NCBI GenBank assembly: GCA_039621445.1
Contig: CP154956.1
Coordinates: forward strand, 21,479,295-21,543,294
Direction: 5' to 3'
Origin: Euglena gracilis
Lineage: Eukaryota; Euglenida; Euglenophyceae; Euglenales
Length of the DNA stretch: 64,000 nt
This document shows positions 25,736 through 34,658 of the stretch, piece after piece. A model generated the notes under the pieces. That model searched no databases. It was not told the DNA's origin and was given only the letters and a program-made list of their open reading frames with translations. Each line of letters begins with the position of its first letter. The stretch's first letter is position 1. A program made the translations under genes and the position numbers.

Positions 25736-26967
25736 CACTTCCTCCCCGAACCTGGGTCAGATGATGGCAGGCCGGGGGGGGGGGGGGCGGTAATAATACC
25801 CAAAACCACAGATTCGGGATGTGGCCGGTCCATTTTTACCTCAACCAGGTTTACGGTTGTACCGAACCGAAAACCCTGGGGGGGGGGCAGGAATTTAAAT
25901 GGCCAGGATGAGAATGGCTGTGGCTGTGGCAGTGACAGTTTATTTTCTCAGTTTTTCCCCAAATTTTTTCAGGCTTTTTTTGGTTTGTTTGTGCAAGATT
26001 TACAGATTCTTCGAATCAAAAATTAACAAATTCAGAGTTTCCCCCAAAGGTTTTCTCTCCTGTTTTCAGACAGGGAACAAAGCCAGGATTTTGGGAGGAA
26101 ATATTGAAGGATTTTCCACAATCGGTTGGCATAAAAAATATCTCTCCCCTCAAACGTTTCGGGCTGGGTCAGCTCTCAACGATGGGGGGGGGGGCTGTGC
26201 GAAGAAATATTTTCCCAGAAAATTTCAGCCCAAAACATAAACACCCCAGCCAGTTCGGTGACAAGAGCCCAGAACTTGGGGAGGGGGCAGCCCCGCACAG
26301 AAAACACAGTGGGGTCCTTTCCTCAACCAAATGTTTGGCTGTTTAGGGCCGAAATCGGGGGGGGGTCAGAATGAATTAATTGCCCCCCTGATTTAGGCTC
26401 GTTCGGAGCCCAAGTTCGGAGGGGAGTGGCAGAATGCAGAATTTAAACACGTTGCTCCCTCTGCAGGGTCTTCCTTATACCTTTCTTCCATCTCCCACAT
26501 ACTTACCAAATCCTTACAAACATTCCATTGTCACTTTGAATCGTGCAGTCAATTTGCTTGTAATTGTGCTGTTCAAGCGGAACAAGTGGTGTGGCTTGAC
26601 ACGCACCAGCATGCACACAGCGGAGAATCAGGGAGGGGGAAAGCAAGTAGGGAGTCCACGGGCCGAGGTTGGGGAAATTCCAGGTTTAATCCCGTTCCTA
26701 GCAACAGCCCAAAATACTCCGGGGGGTGGACCTGAGCCCACCCACCCCCTGCGTTCGATGTGACCGGTTCCCCTCGAGGGGGCCGGGCAGGGTGGGGCGT
26801 GTGCCGAGACCACAGGAACTGGAGCCCTGCAGGTTGCGGGGGGGGGGGGGCAGTCCCCGGGTGGGATCGGGGCAAAACCTGCCGACGCACCCAGGAGTGG
26901 CTGACGGCCACGGAACTTTTGCAAATCGGTCCTACGCCGGGGACCCCGAGGGCGGGTTCCGCGGACA

Positions 26968-26983
26968 TGGTCGCAGAGGTTTG
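26968..26983 (+). other. Primer-binding site
   Basis: The sequence tggtcgcagaggtttg lies directly after the LTR end ggaca. It resembles the initiator-methionine tRNA binding site used by many Ty3/gypsy and copia elements (tggtatcagag...), matching at tggt..cagag. The tRNA identity is therefore tentative, but the position is as expected. Confidence 0.7.
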
Positions 26984-26985
26984 TC

Positions 26986-27015
26986 AACTGATCATGTCGT
27001 TAGTCATGATCAGTT
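26986..27015 (+). other. Perfect 11-bp hairpin just after the primer-binding site
   Basis: The arms aactgatcatg (26986-26996) and catgatcagtt (27005-27015) are exact complements around an 8-base loop. It sits two bases downstream of the PBS in the untranslated leader, where retroelements often place dimerisation or packaging structures. The function is inferred from position only. Retroelement 2 has lost this region. Confidence 0.6.
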
Positions 27016-27067
27016 TTAAAATGCAGCGACTTTTCAGTATTCTGAGAAATTTTCCACCCAGTTTCAG

Positions 27068-27832
27068 ATGGGTGGAATTACTTCTCACACCATTCCAGAT
27101 TTTGCACATTCTTCGAATGAAAACCTGTGTGCACTTGTGTTAATTTCCCAGCCGTCTGCTGAGGAATTTACTTTCTGCAGGACACCAGGATTTTTCAGGA
27201 ATTCTGGCCCAGATTTTTCTGGGGATGGGGATATTCAATTTTCTGATTTGGCTTCTCCCAGTGGCCCCAGAAAACTGGAGTTTACAAATCAGCCCACCGA
27301 TATTCAGCAAATTGAGTGGAACCCGGTTGCAACTTCAGTTTCAACACCAGCATTTTTTCAGATTGATGGAAACCCTAATTTTTCACCAGACCTGCAGTGG
27401 GTTAGCAGCACCCACTGGAGGGCTGGGTTTTGTGGACTCCTGCATGCACTTTAAGCCAAACGAAAATCTTCCTTTACTCCCTGTCCCTATGCCCCATCCT
27501 CTACACGGTCCCTGTTCAGCGGGTGCAACCATAGGGGAGGTCCAGGGGGTTTTCCAAGGGGATGAGCTAACGGACGAGGATATGCAAGACCTTGATCCAA
27601 GCCCGAGTTCCCTTGGATGTATTTTTCACAGAGGAGGGTGAGAGATATCCACGGGAGGTGGTAAAGGCACGGGTGCATGAGTGGCAGAAGGGTTTATACC
27701 CAGGGGGGGAGCCTTTTGAAGACCCGATGGAGGGCTCCCCCACCAACCCCCTAATTCGAGGGAGGGGCACACCCCATCTGATGAATCAGTGATGGAGGTG
27801 AAAAGACCCCACCAAGATCTGGGGGTGGGTGA
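27068..27832 (+). pseudogene. gag: gag N-terminal region of retroelement 1, broken
   Basis: Protein-like frames run in sequence but change register: 27068-27454, then roughly 27455-27590 in a second frame, then 27592-27792 in a third, ending in a stop at 27790. A further short frame starts at 27791. The pieces are hydrophilic and acidic (for example DELTDEDMQDLD near 27560 and EEGERYPREVVKARVHEW near 27630), in keeping with the disordered N-terminus of a long Gag. I recognise no domain. The start of the ancestral gag could be the ATG at 27068, or the product may have begun later. Retroelement 2 lacks this part, so the frame breaks cannot be checked against it. Confidence 0.55.
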
Positions 27833-28330
27833 TACTCAGAAAGTGGACAAACTGACATTTTTCTGAACAATGATTCTAGCCAGCCAGCCCAAACCCAAAT
27901 GGATTGTGGGGAGGAGGGCCCAGCTCCCCCATACCCATTTTGGGAGGAAGAAAATGAACGGTGGGAGTTGTGGGCCCAGGGGCTGTCAACTCAGCTCAAT
28001 CAAATGAATGCCAGAGTTTCGAGTATGGAGGAGCAAGTGGTTCTGCGTGATGCACAGCCACTTGCTGCCCATATTGAAAAGTCTTTGGATGAGACGAGGG
28101 CACAAGTAGTGGAACACCTGGTTTCGGAGGGCATCAAATTAACAAATGCATTGGACCAAAAGGCTGAGCAGATTTTGCTTCAATGCAGAAAAAAGGTCGG
28201 TCAACATATGCTGGAATTTTCTGCACAGCAGCAGGAAAATATTTCCAATTTTGTTCAGCGGGCCGTGGCTGAACTCCAAATCCAAATGACCTGTGTCAGG
28301 TCAGAAAATAATTTAGTGCAACAAGTTTGA
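27833..28330 (+). pseudogene. gag: gag coiled-coil region, first part (retroelement 1)
   Basis: The frame is open from 27833 to the TGA at 28328; the first ATG is at 27899. The protein is rich in Glu, Gln, Leu and Ala with regular spacing (for example LSTQLNQMNARVSSMEEQ, near residue 30 from that ATG), as expected for an extended coiled coil. It continues without loss of homology into the next frame at about 28320, so the stop results from a one-base frame change (ACAAGTTTGAAAGG) and is not the natural end. Long coiled-coil N-termini occur in Gag proteins of several large gypsy elements; here the assignment rests on position and composition. Confidence 0.7.
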
Positions 28331-29291
28331 AAGGAATTATCAAAAGGAGAGGCAGAAAAATGAGAATTTGGAGAGAGGACTGCAAGAAATCCAACAAGAG
28401 GTGAAAAGTATTCAACAGGAGCAAATGAAGGAAATCAGATTGCTCCATGAAAAGCAGAATCAACAAATCCTGACACTGGGTCAGCAATTTACGGTGCTTA
28501 CCCAGAGACAGGATGCGTTGATACAACAAATTCATGGCAGGGTCCTGCATAATGAAGCTGTGCAGTCACAGGTCCAGCATAGTTTGATGCAAAGTATTGC
28601 TGGGGGGGAACAATCGACAGAAAAGGGGATCCATGATTTGGGGGGCGCTATGCGAGGTTTTTCGCTGGAACTCCAATCATGCTCATCCCAAACACAAAAT
28701 CTGCAGGGGGCAGTTCAAAGTGTTGAGAGAGGACTTCAGTCTGCATTGGGGCAAGTGGCCAACCAGTTTTTATCTTCAGAATTTTCAGCAGTAAGGATAA
28801 ACGATAAACTCCTCCAGGTTGAAAGAGACCTGAAGGAGAAATCGTCATCTTCCACAGTCGCAGTCCCAGCACCGGTGGTAGTGCCTGTGACTGTGAATGT
28901 GGAACCAGTGATAGCGATGCAGAAACCGGCTGACCTTGTGCAGCCTGTTCCTGCACGAGCCACCGCTGAGATTGGTTTTGTTTTGGAACCACTTCAAGAA
29001 GGTCCAACTCCATTGTTTTCAGGATCTTTTCCTTCATTGCAAAGCTGGAATCAAGGTCCCACTTATTCCATTCGACCAGTTTCTGCGGGGGGTGGAACAG
29101 GGGGTCAGCACCATCCGGTTTTACCCCTGGGGGGTGACCTGGTGGTGTCAGAAATTGCCAAGTCGATTAGACCTCCCCGATTCGACGATAGGTCTCCTGT
29201 TGGCAGAATTTTGAGGCACATTGGGAAATGTATTGGCAGGCCATTTCCCTGGGGCAATGAAGCTGCAGATTTTCGTGTCCTGTTTGTGTGA
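28321..29291 (+). pseudogene. gag: gag coiled-coil region, second part, and linker (retroelement 1)
   Basis: This continues the coiled coil (FERNYQKERQKNENLE, then QQEQMKEIRLLHEKQNQQ) to about residue 150. A Ser/Val/Pro-rich linker follows (VAVPAPVVVPVTV), then a Gly-rich stretch (SAGGGTGGQHHP) and the start of the capsid domain (SIRPPRFDDRSP near 29180). A one-base deletion after 'gtctcctg' (about 29190; retroelement 2 has ctgattgg at this point) throws the frame, and the last 30 codons up to 29291 are out of register. The counterpart in retroelement 2 is 40858-41799. Confidence 0.8.
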
Positions 29292-30204
29292 CAGTCTCAA
29301 ACAGGAAATTAAATTTCTGCAACGTTCAGGTGCAAAGCCTGGATTCACGCCGGTTTTTGCGCGGATCAAGGCGAGATATGCACATGAAAATAATTTTGAA
29401 GCCAGGAGGGCTTGGTATAACATTTCGTTGAAGACCCCTGGAAAGACCACCCGGGCAGATTGGAATGATTTTTGGGTGAGGTTTATGTCAGCCCAACTCA
29501 GCGTGAAGGATCCGTCTGCCGAGGAAGCAAATCGGTTGCTCCTCAACAGAGTTCCTGATTTTATATCGAAGTGGATTACTGAGGATTCTTGCATTAAAAC
29601 ACAGAACAATCCCCACGTCAGGATGTTTGCCCCACCTGATTTGTCAGATCAGGTGTTGAGCAACACAATTATCACTTTGGTTGGCACTCTCCCCAAGGCA
29701 GTGAAATCCATGGGAGGGGGAGAGTACATTGTGGCTTTTGACTCCAGGACTCCCATGGAAAGGTTGATCAATTTTAATGGGAGGCGGATTGCCAATTACC
29801 CCAGACACCTGCAGATCGAAGTAATAGAGTGGAAAATCACCCTGGATGAAATTTTCAGGCTTGTGGATGACAAATTGTGGATCCGTGAAAAACAGGATAA
29901 GGTCCTTAATTTCAACAACCACAAGCCCCAGTATACCAAAACCACACGCTTTCCCCCCAAAGTTCTCACCATCGACCAGGGTGAGACTGAAATGGAGGGG
30001 GAAATTCTCAAGGTGGCAGAAAAACGTGAACCGGCGAAGAAAGTTGACCCGGTTCAACAGCCAGCCCAGCAAGCCCCGGCCCAGATGCAGCCGAGGAAAC
30101 CTCCACCTGAGGTGCGGCCCCCCCAGCAAAGTTGGCAACACCCACCTGCAAACCGGCCATCAGGTTGTTGCTACTGTGGTGCCCCGTCTCACTTCAAACG
30201 GTGA
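29195..30204 (+). pseudogene. gag: gag capsid and CCHC nucleocapsid region (retroelement 1)
   Basis: The capsid homology starts near 29195 and the frame is open from about 29221 to the TGA at 30202. Visible motifs include CDSLKQEIKFLQ, TRADWNDFWVRFMSAQLS and NRVPDFISKWITEDS, typical of the helical retrotransposon Gag domain that follows a W..F..DWE.YW block. A basic, Pro/Gln-rich linker (QQPAQQAPAQMQPRKPPP) leads to a zinc knuckle of the CX2CX4H type (CCYCGAPSHFKR). The stop falls before the last Cys of the CX2CX4HX4C pattern. The same truncation is present in retroelement 2, so it predates the duplication or is a natural feature of the family. Gag packages the element RNA in virus-like particles. 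Confidence 0.85.
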
Positions 30205-30640
30205 GACGGAATTTGGTGAACCATCCATGGAGGTGGATGCAATTCTGTCTTTTCCATGGATGTCCCAGAATCACATTGGAGTTTTTCCCCACCATAAGCC
30301 TTGGCCATTGATGAACCATATTTTGCTCTCCTGTACGGTTGGACAGGAGAGAGGAAACAAAAGGAGAAATGGTGTGGAAAGGAGAAAATGAGACGTGTGA
30401 GGATGATTGGGGGGGCCACAGAAGTCAACGGGGAATTTACCCCTTTGATGAGGTTTCTGGCATGGATGTATGAATTTTCCATGGACGAGTTTTCCCCCAC
30501 CAAGCCTTGGCCATTGAATTTTTTGCTCTCCTGTACGGTTGGAAGGAGAGAGGAAACAGGGAGAACGGTGTGAAGGACGGAGGGGAAAGGTGAGGAGGAA
30601 CCACGAAGCACCAAAGATCCCACACAAGCTCCCTTTTCAC
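30205..30640 (+). pseudogene. Gag-pol junction region without a recognisable protease
   Basis: An aspartic protease with a D-S/T-G motif would be expected between the zinc knuckle and reverse transcriptase. I see none in any frame. Instead the region holds a segment present twice in this element (30253-30372 and 30479-30572, sharing tccatgga, ccaagccttggccattga and tgctctcctgtacggttgg) but once in retroelement 2. The first copy forms a perfect 9-bp hairpin (ctctcctgt 30326-30334, acaggagag 30343-30351). Either the protease was lost, is too diverged to see, or is encoded elsewhere. Confidence 0.6.
30253..30572 (+). repeat. Imperfect direct duplication in retroelement 1
   Basis: Two copies of about 95-120 bp lie 226 bp apart by their starts (30253-30372 and 30479-30572). 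The second has small deletions that destroy the hairpin. Retroelement 2 has a single copy (42781-42900), so the duplication is specific to retroelement 1 or was lost from the other. Confidence 0.8.
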
Positions 30641-31790
30641 AGGATATTGACACTGAGTTTGAACAAATCCTGTGGAAAATGAAGTTACAAGTACCACCTG
30701 AGGGTCACAATAGTGACGGTGAAAAGCTCACCCGGGCTGAGAGGAGGCGTATTGCCAAGGCGTTGCAGCACCTGGGCAATTCCAAGGCCATACGCAACAT
30801 CGTTGAGGCACGTGAGGAGGAAAAAGTGGATCCCAGAATTCTTGACCTGCGAGAAAAAATTCAGAGGGATTATGACGGGGTGGTCTTTGACAAGGAACCG
30901 CTCAAGGACCCACCTGTCAGAGGCCCATATAGGAATGCCTACCCCTCAAGGAAGGTGCCATACCTACCCGAGCCAAATCTTTTCGCTTGCACGTGGAGAA
31001 GTTCGATCCCCATTGCAAAGTGACAAGGGAATGGCAGGATCGGTGGTACATTGAAAGAATTCCTGAGGGGGTGGTCAGCGAATGGATGTCCAATACTTTT
31101 GTTGTTCCAAAAAAGGATGGTGACTGGCGAGGGGTGGTAGATATGAGAGGTCCAAATTCCCAGACTCGGAGGATCTCATATCCACTACCTGTGATTGAAG
31201 ATTTGTTGGTGAAACAAGGTGGGAGGAAAATTTTTTCAATCATGGATTTGAGACAGGCCTTCCACCAGCAACCCTTACACCCAGATAGTCGACCCATCAC
31301 AGCTTGTTACACTCCACTTGGGGTTTTCAGTGGAGAGTGAATGTAATGGGTCTGACAAACGCCAGTCAACAGTTCCAACAGATGATGGAGGACGTGTTAT
31401 CATCGGTGAGGGATGTAGCTGACCCCTTCATCGATGATATCTTGGTTGGATCTCGGGTGGAGGAGGGGGAGGATCTTCTAGCAGCCCATGACAGGGACCT
31501 GAGACGGCTGCTAGAAGTCCTCCAGGATGCCAAATTTATCTGTGATGTCCGAAAGTGTAAGTTTTTTGTCAAGGGGGTTGCATTTTGCGGCCATGTTTTG
31601 GAGAACGGGACCCGTAGACCAGAACCTGGCAAGCTCAGGGCCATTGAGAAATGGCAAAGGCCACAGACGATCACGGCCCTTAGAGCATTTTTGGGTTTTA
31701 CGAACTACTACAGTTCGTATGTCAAGGAGTATGCACGGGTTGTGTCTCGACTCCAAGACAAGTTGAAAATTCCACGCAGCGAGGGGAAAA
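30641..31790 (+). pseudogene. pol: Reverse transcriptase region (retroelement 1), frameshifted
   Basis: RT copies the element RNA into DNA. It is read in three successive frames: 30641-about 30945, about 30945-31330, and about 31330-31790. Motifs in order are WRGVVDMRGPNSQT, FSIMDLRQAFHQQPL (catalytic Asp of motif A), ITACYTPLGVF, VMGLTNASQQFQQMM (motif B), FIDDILVGS (catalytic YXDD-type box with F) and FLGFTNYYSSYVKEYARV (thumb/connection). These are standard Ty3/gypsy RT signatures. The frame is lost by a small indel near 30945, by a missing C in 'ggggttttcagtgg' near 31330, and by an indel near 31790; retroelement 2 retains the reading frame at the last two sites. The start of pol is not evident because the protease region is unrecognisable. 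Confidence 0.93.
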
Positions 31791-32479
31791 ATGGATCCAA
31801 AAACGAATCACGTGGGATAAGGAGGACGAGGAGGCATTTCAGGAAATCAAATCAAGGCTTTGTGGGGAGCTCATCTTGCAAAGGGTGAACCCCGACAAGC
31901 CTTTTGTCTTGAGAGCTGACGCAAGCCAATATGCAACAGGGGCTACGTTGGAGCAACTCATAGACGAGGATCGGGCACCGACAGTGGAGGATGTCTTGGC
32001 GAAAAAGGCATCCCCTGTGGCGTTCATGAGCACGAAGCTCACGGACAGCCAACGGAATTGGGTGCCGATGGAACAGGAAACATATGCCGTAAATAGCGGC
32101 CCTTCAAAAGTGGGAGTCTTGGATTGGCCTCCAACCCGTCTTGGTGTTGACGGATCACCGGAGCCTGGAATTCTGGACGAAGGAGGTCCTGGATACCCCA
32201 AGCGGACCCCTAGGCCGAAGGGCGCGATGGCATCAACTCCTGTCAAAATATGATTTCACAGTGGATTACGTGCCTGGAAAGGACAACACAATAGCAGACA
32301 TCCTTTCCAGGTGGGCTTATCCTGCAAGTGAAGCCGTGAAGGATGTGAGTCGCCACGGCACGGCGCAGGACAAGGAAGACGTCATGGCTCTGATTCGTGA
32401 GGAGAAAAGGGAGGAGGCAAATTGCATGTGGATTAGGCTCCGAGGACCACCCACACAGCAAAATGCCTGGATTCGAGGT
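31791..32479 (+). pseudogene. pol: RNase H region (retroelement 1), frameshifted
   Basis: RNase H removes the RNA strand during reverse transcription. Visible motifs are KPFVLRADASQYATGATLEQ (first catalytic Asp), EQETYA (catalytic Glu), VLTDHRSLE (Asp) and VPGKDNTIADILSRW (last Asp). A one-base insertion in 'tatgccgtaaatagcgg' near 32090 (retroelement 2 reads tatgctatgatagcgg) splits it between frames 31876-32253 and 32141-32479. The frame then runs into an inverted segment at 32480, so the natural link to integrase is lost. Confidence 0.92.
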
Positions 32480-33078
32480 AACTTTTTCACCGATGCCTCG
32501 TCCGCCCACTTGTACCGTACGGACATGGCATCCCACAGCCGTGGGAATCCGGCATGCCCAAGGTATGCATGGAAATACCTGACCACTGCGTTTTGGAGGC
32601 TCCATGAAACACACAGGAGACCATCCACATACATGAAACCGTTCTCTACCCTCACACCCTTGGGCCATGACATCCCTGGTTTTTGGGTTCGAGCAAAAAT
32701 TGGACCAAAACTCGGACATTTCCCGTATTCCAAACCCCAATTCACCTCCCAGAGTTTGCCGAAATCCACCTGTGTGGGTTTAGGAATTGGTGTGGTAGAG
32801 AGCGTGCGGGAAGAGGTTGCAGGGTTTGCAAGCTCCTCGGCGGCCGTGCTTGAGAAATCCACTACAGGTCCAGCAATCTCTTTCACCTCCTCCTCGGTAG
32901 ACCAATGAGCATTCCCATATTGGTCTACATATTTGGGCTGAACTTCCTCGGATCCTTGTGTTGCAGGGGTTGGCAGGGGTTCTCTTCCTCCTACATCCCC
33001 CACAAACGAGGCATCCTCTTGTACACTTTCCAATCCTATGTCCTGGGTCCCCGTCTCTTTACCACTCCGAGTGGTAAC
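32480..33078 (-). pseudogene. pol: Inverted spacer and integrase N-terminal segment (599 bp)
   Basis: This block is the reverse complement of 44832-45429 in retroelement 2. In retroelement 2 it reads in frame with pol as the RNase H-integrase spacer (VTTRSGKETGTQDIG...) and the start of the integrase zinc-binding region (FHAYLGHAGFPRLWDA, RYKWADEASVKK). Here it reads on the minus strand and creates a misleading antisense open frame of about 298 codons (32317-33213). A palindrome (ttaccactc c gagtggtaa, 33059-33077) lies at the right breakpoint. Retroelement 2 has the ancestral order, because only that order joins RNase H to integrase. Confidence 0.95.
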
Positions 33079-33836
33079 ATTCGCCAAGGTGGTGATTCGT
33101 GAGTGTGAGACCTGCCAGGCCTGCCAAAGACCCAGATTCTTGGATGGTCCTCTGGAACCCACTCCCATCCCACTCCATGCGATGATCTCGGTTGCCTTGG
33201 ACATTTTCGACATGCCACCTGTTCAGCATGAAGGGACTCTCCATAATGCCATTGTATTGTGCGAAGACATGCATAGTGGGTGGGTTGTGGCTGTCCCATG
33301 TAAGAAACAGGGCCTTACAGGGGGCAAAGTGGCAAAAATGATGGTTGCTCACCAATGGCGACCTTTTGGAGTCCCGAGTGTCGTAACGACGGACCAGGGG
33401 GCGCAGTTTATCAGCAGCTGGTAGCAATCAATGTGTGCTTTTCTGGGTATAAGGCACGCTTTCTCTCCGGCGTATTTTCATAACACCAATGGAAGTGCTG
33501 AGAGAGCGGGCCAGCAATTCATCGAGAGAATCCACAAGATTCAGATCGATGAGCAGGTTACATGGGTGGAAGCTCTCCCACAGGTTCTGGATAGTCTGCA
33601 TGACACCCCGGGGGAGGGGGGCCGGTTTCCCTACCAAATTCTGTTTGGTAGGGAAAGACCTTTGGGAGGGATTCCCAGGGAGCCTCCTTTTGAGTGTGAG
33701 GAGGCAAATGCATTCTTCAAGAGGATGAAGGAAATTGATCAAGTGGTGGCACAACGGCTCAACAATTTGCACATTCAGCAATCCTCCCAAGTCAATGTGG
33801 GGAGGAATGTCTTGAGTGACCTGCAGGTTGGGCTAA
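33079..33836 (+). pseudogene. pol: Integrase core (retroelement 1) with internal TAG
   Basis: Integrase inserts the DNA copy into the genome. The zinc-finger Cys pair is seen as CETCQACQRPRF. The catalytic D,D,E are in ISVALDIFDMP, VTTDQGAQF and NTNGSAERAGQQF. The frame is interrupted by TAG at 33422-33424 (…FISSW*), then resumes in the same frame to 33850. Retroelement 2 has the same TAG at the same place. The His pair of the zinc finger lies in the inverted segment to the left. A one-base loss in 'ggttgggctaagg' near 33830 ends this frame. Confidence 0.92.
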
Positions 33837-34288
33837 GGTGTGGTACCTGAGGACCCCCAATGCAGGTGACAAGCTTGATTCCAAGTGGCTGGGACCGGGA
33901 GTGGTAGTCGCAAGGGAGGGGGAGAGCTCATATGTCGTGGAGATAAAGCCGGGGCACCGGCTGAAGGCTCCACGACGATCATTGAAAGCATACGTAGATG
34001 ATACTTTCGGAGGTGAGCCCCTTCCCTTGTATTATCACAAGCGAACGGTCCAGGATCTGGACGCGGAGCCGGACGAGTGGATCACAGAAGAAATATTGAG
34101 CCACCGCAGGACACCCCAGGGCACCTGGGAATTTCAAAAAAAAATGGAAAGGGTCAGAAAAGGTGACGTGGGAGCCCACAGGGAACGTTTTCTCCCGGTA
34201 CAATGCTGACTTAGTAAAGTATTGCAAGGAGAAACGGCTGGGTTTGGTTTTGACCAAACATCTCTCCCCCACTCCAACCACAGGGTGA
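33837..34288 (+). pseudogene. pol: Integrase C-terminal domain and chromodomain-like tail (retroelement 1)
   Basis: After the frame change the integrase C-terminal (GPY/F-like) barrel is seen as KLDSKWLGPGVVVARE and SSYVVEIKPGHRLKAPRRS. A linker follows, then a chromodomain-like unit starting EWITEEILSHRR. It is broken by one extra A in a 9-A run at 34136-34144 and continues one frame over from the Trp codon at 34145 (WKGSDKVTWEP-type block) to the TGA at 34286. Chromodomains at this place define chromoviruses and are thought to guide integration to modified histones in heterochromatin. The match rests on the WKG...TWEP core and the position; the first strands are weaker. Confidence 0.8.
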
Positions 34289-34647
34289 GTTGTGGGGGGG
34301 GGGTTGGATTTCCCCTGGGTGGTGGACTCCCGAAAGCTTTCCTGGACCCTCGTTCCTTGTTGTGTTGCAAGGCAAGGGTAAGGGTGGCATGGGCTAGGGC
34401 AAGGAGATTGGACGAGGCACGGGCAAGGGATATGGCGAGGGCAAGGGGCGACCAACGTGGACGCGGTGCCTGGCGGTGCTTGGAGTGGCGGTATTGCTAA
34501 CCCCAAAACCGGAGATATCCCACCTTGTGGGATAGACTGCTAGGAGGGGCAACATTTCCACCACCAGACCTTCCTCACCTGGGTCGAGGTGAAGTTGGGA
34601 GGGGTTTTTACAAAAGTGGGATTTGAGTGTGTCCGACTAAGGGTCGC
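34289..34647 (+). other. 3' untranslated region of retroelement 1
   Basis: No coding frame is supported here. The region has a purine-rich stretch of aaggg/gagggc repeats (about 34365-34452) and a short perfect hairpin, tatcccac ctt gtgggata (34516-34534). It ends at the polypurine tract. Confidence 0.6.
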
Positions 34648-34658
34648 AAGGGAGGGGG
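34648..34658 (+). other. Polypurine tract of retroelement 1
   Basis: aagggaggggg lies immediately before the 3' LTR start tgttgg. It is the expected primer for plus-strand DNA synthesis and is identical in retroelement 2 (47006-47016). Confidence 0.9.

Larger units (their letters stand above)
23024..26967 (+). repeat. 5' LTR of retroelement 1 (3944 bp)
   Basis: It starts tgttggatgtttggacagcc and ends gggttccgcggaca. It matches 34659-38729 along its length, apart from changes in copy number of internal minisatellites. At about 4 kb it is unusually long for a Ty3/gypsy LTR. A TATA box lies at 24535, giving a U3 of about 1.5 kb and an R-U5 of about 2.4 kb. It contains three families of short tandem repeats with runs of 7-12 G. 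It has no credible open frame of its own. Satellite A sequence abuts the start directly. Confidence 0.93.

Noticed and set aside
32317-33213. 298-codon minus-strand open frame in retroelement 1
   Set aside because: It is the pol spacer and integrase start in an inverted segment, joined to shadow frame at both ends. It is not a separate antisense gene.
34365-34452. Purine-rich repeat in the 3' untranslated region as a second polypurine tract
   Set aside because: It is not next to the LTR and contains many pyrimidines; the tract at 34648-34658 is in the right place and identical in both copies.
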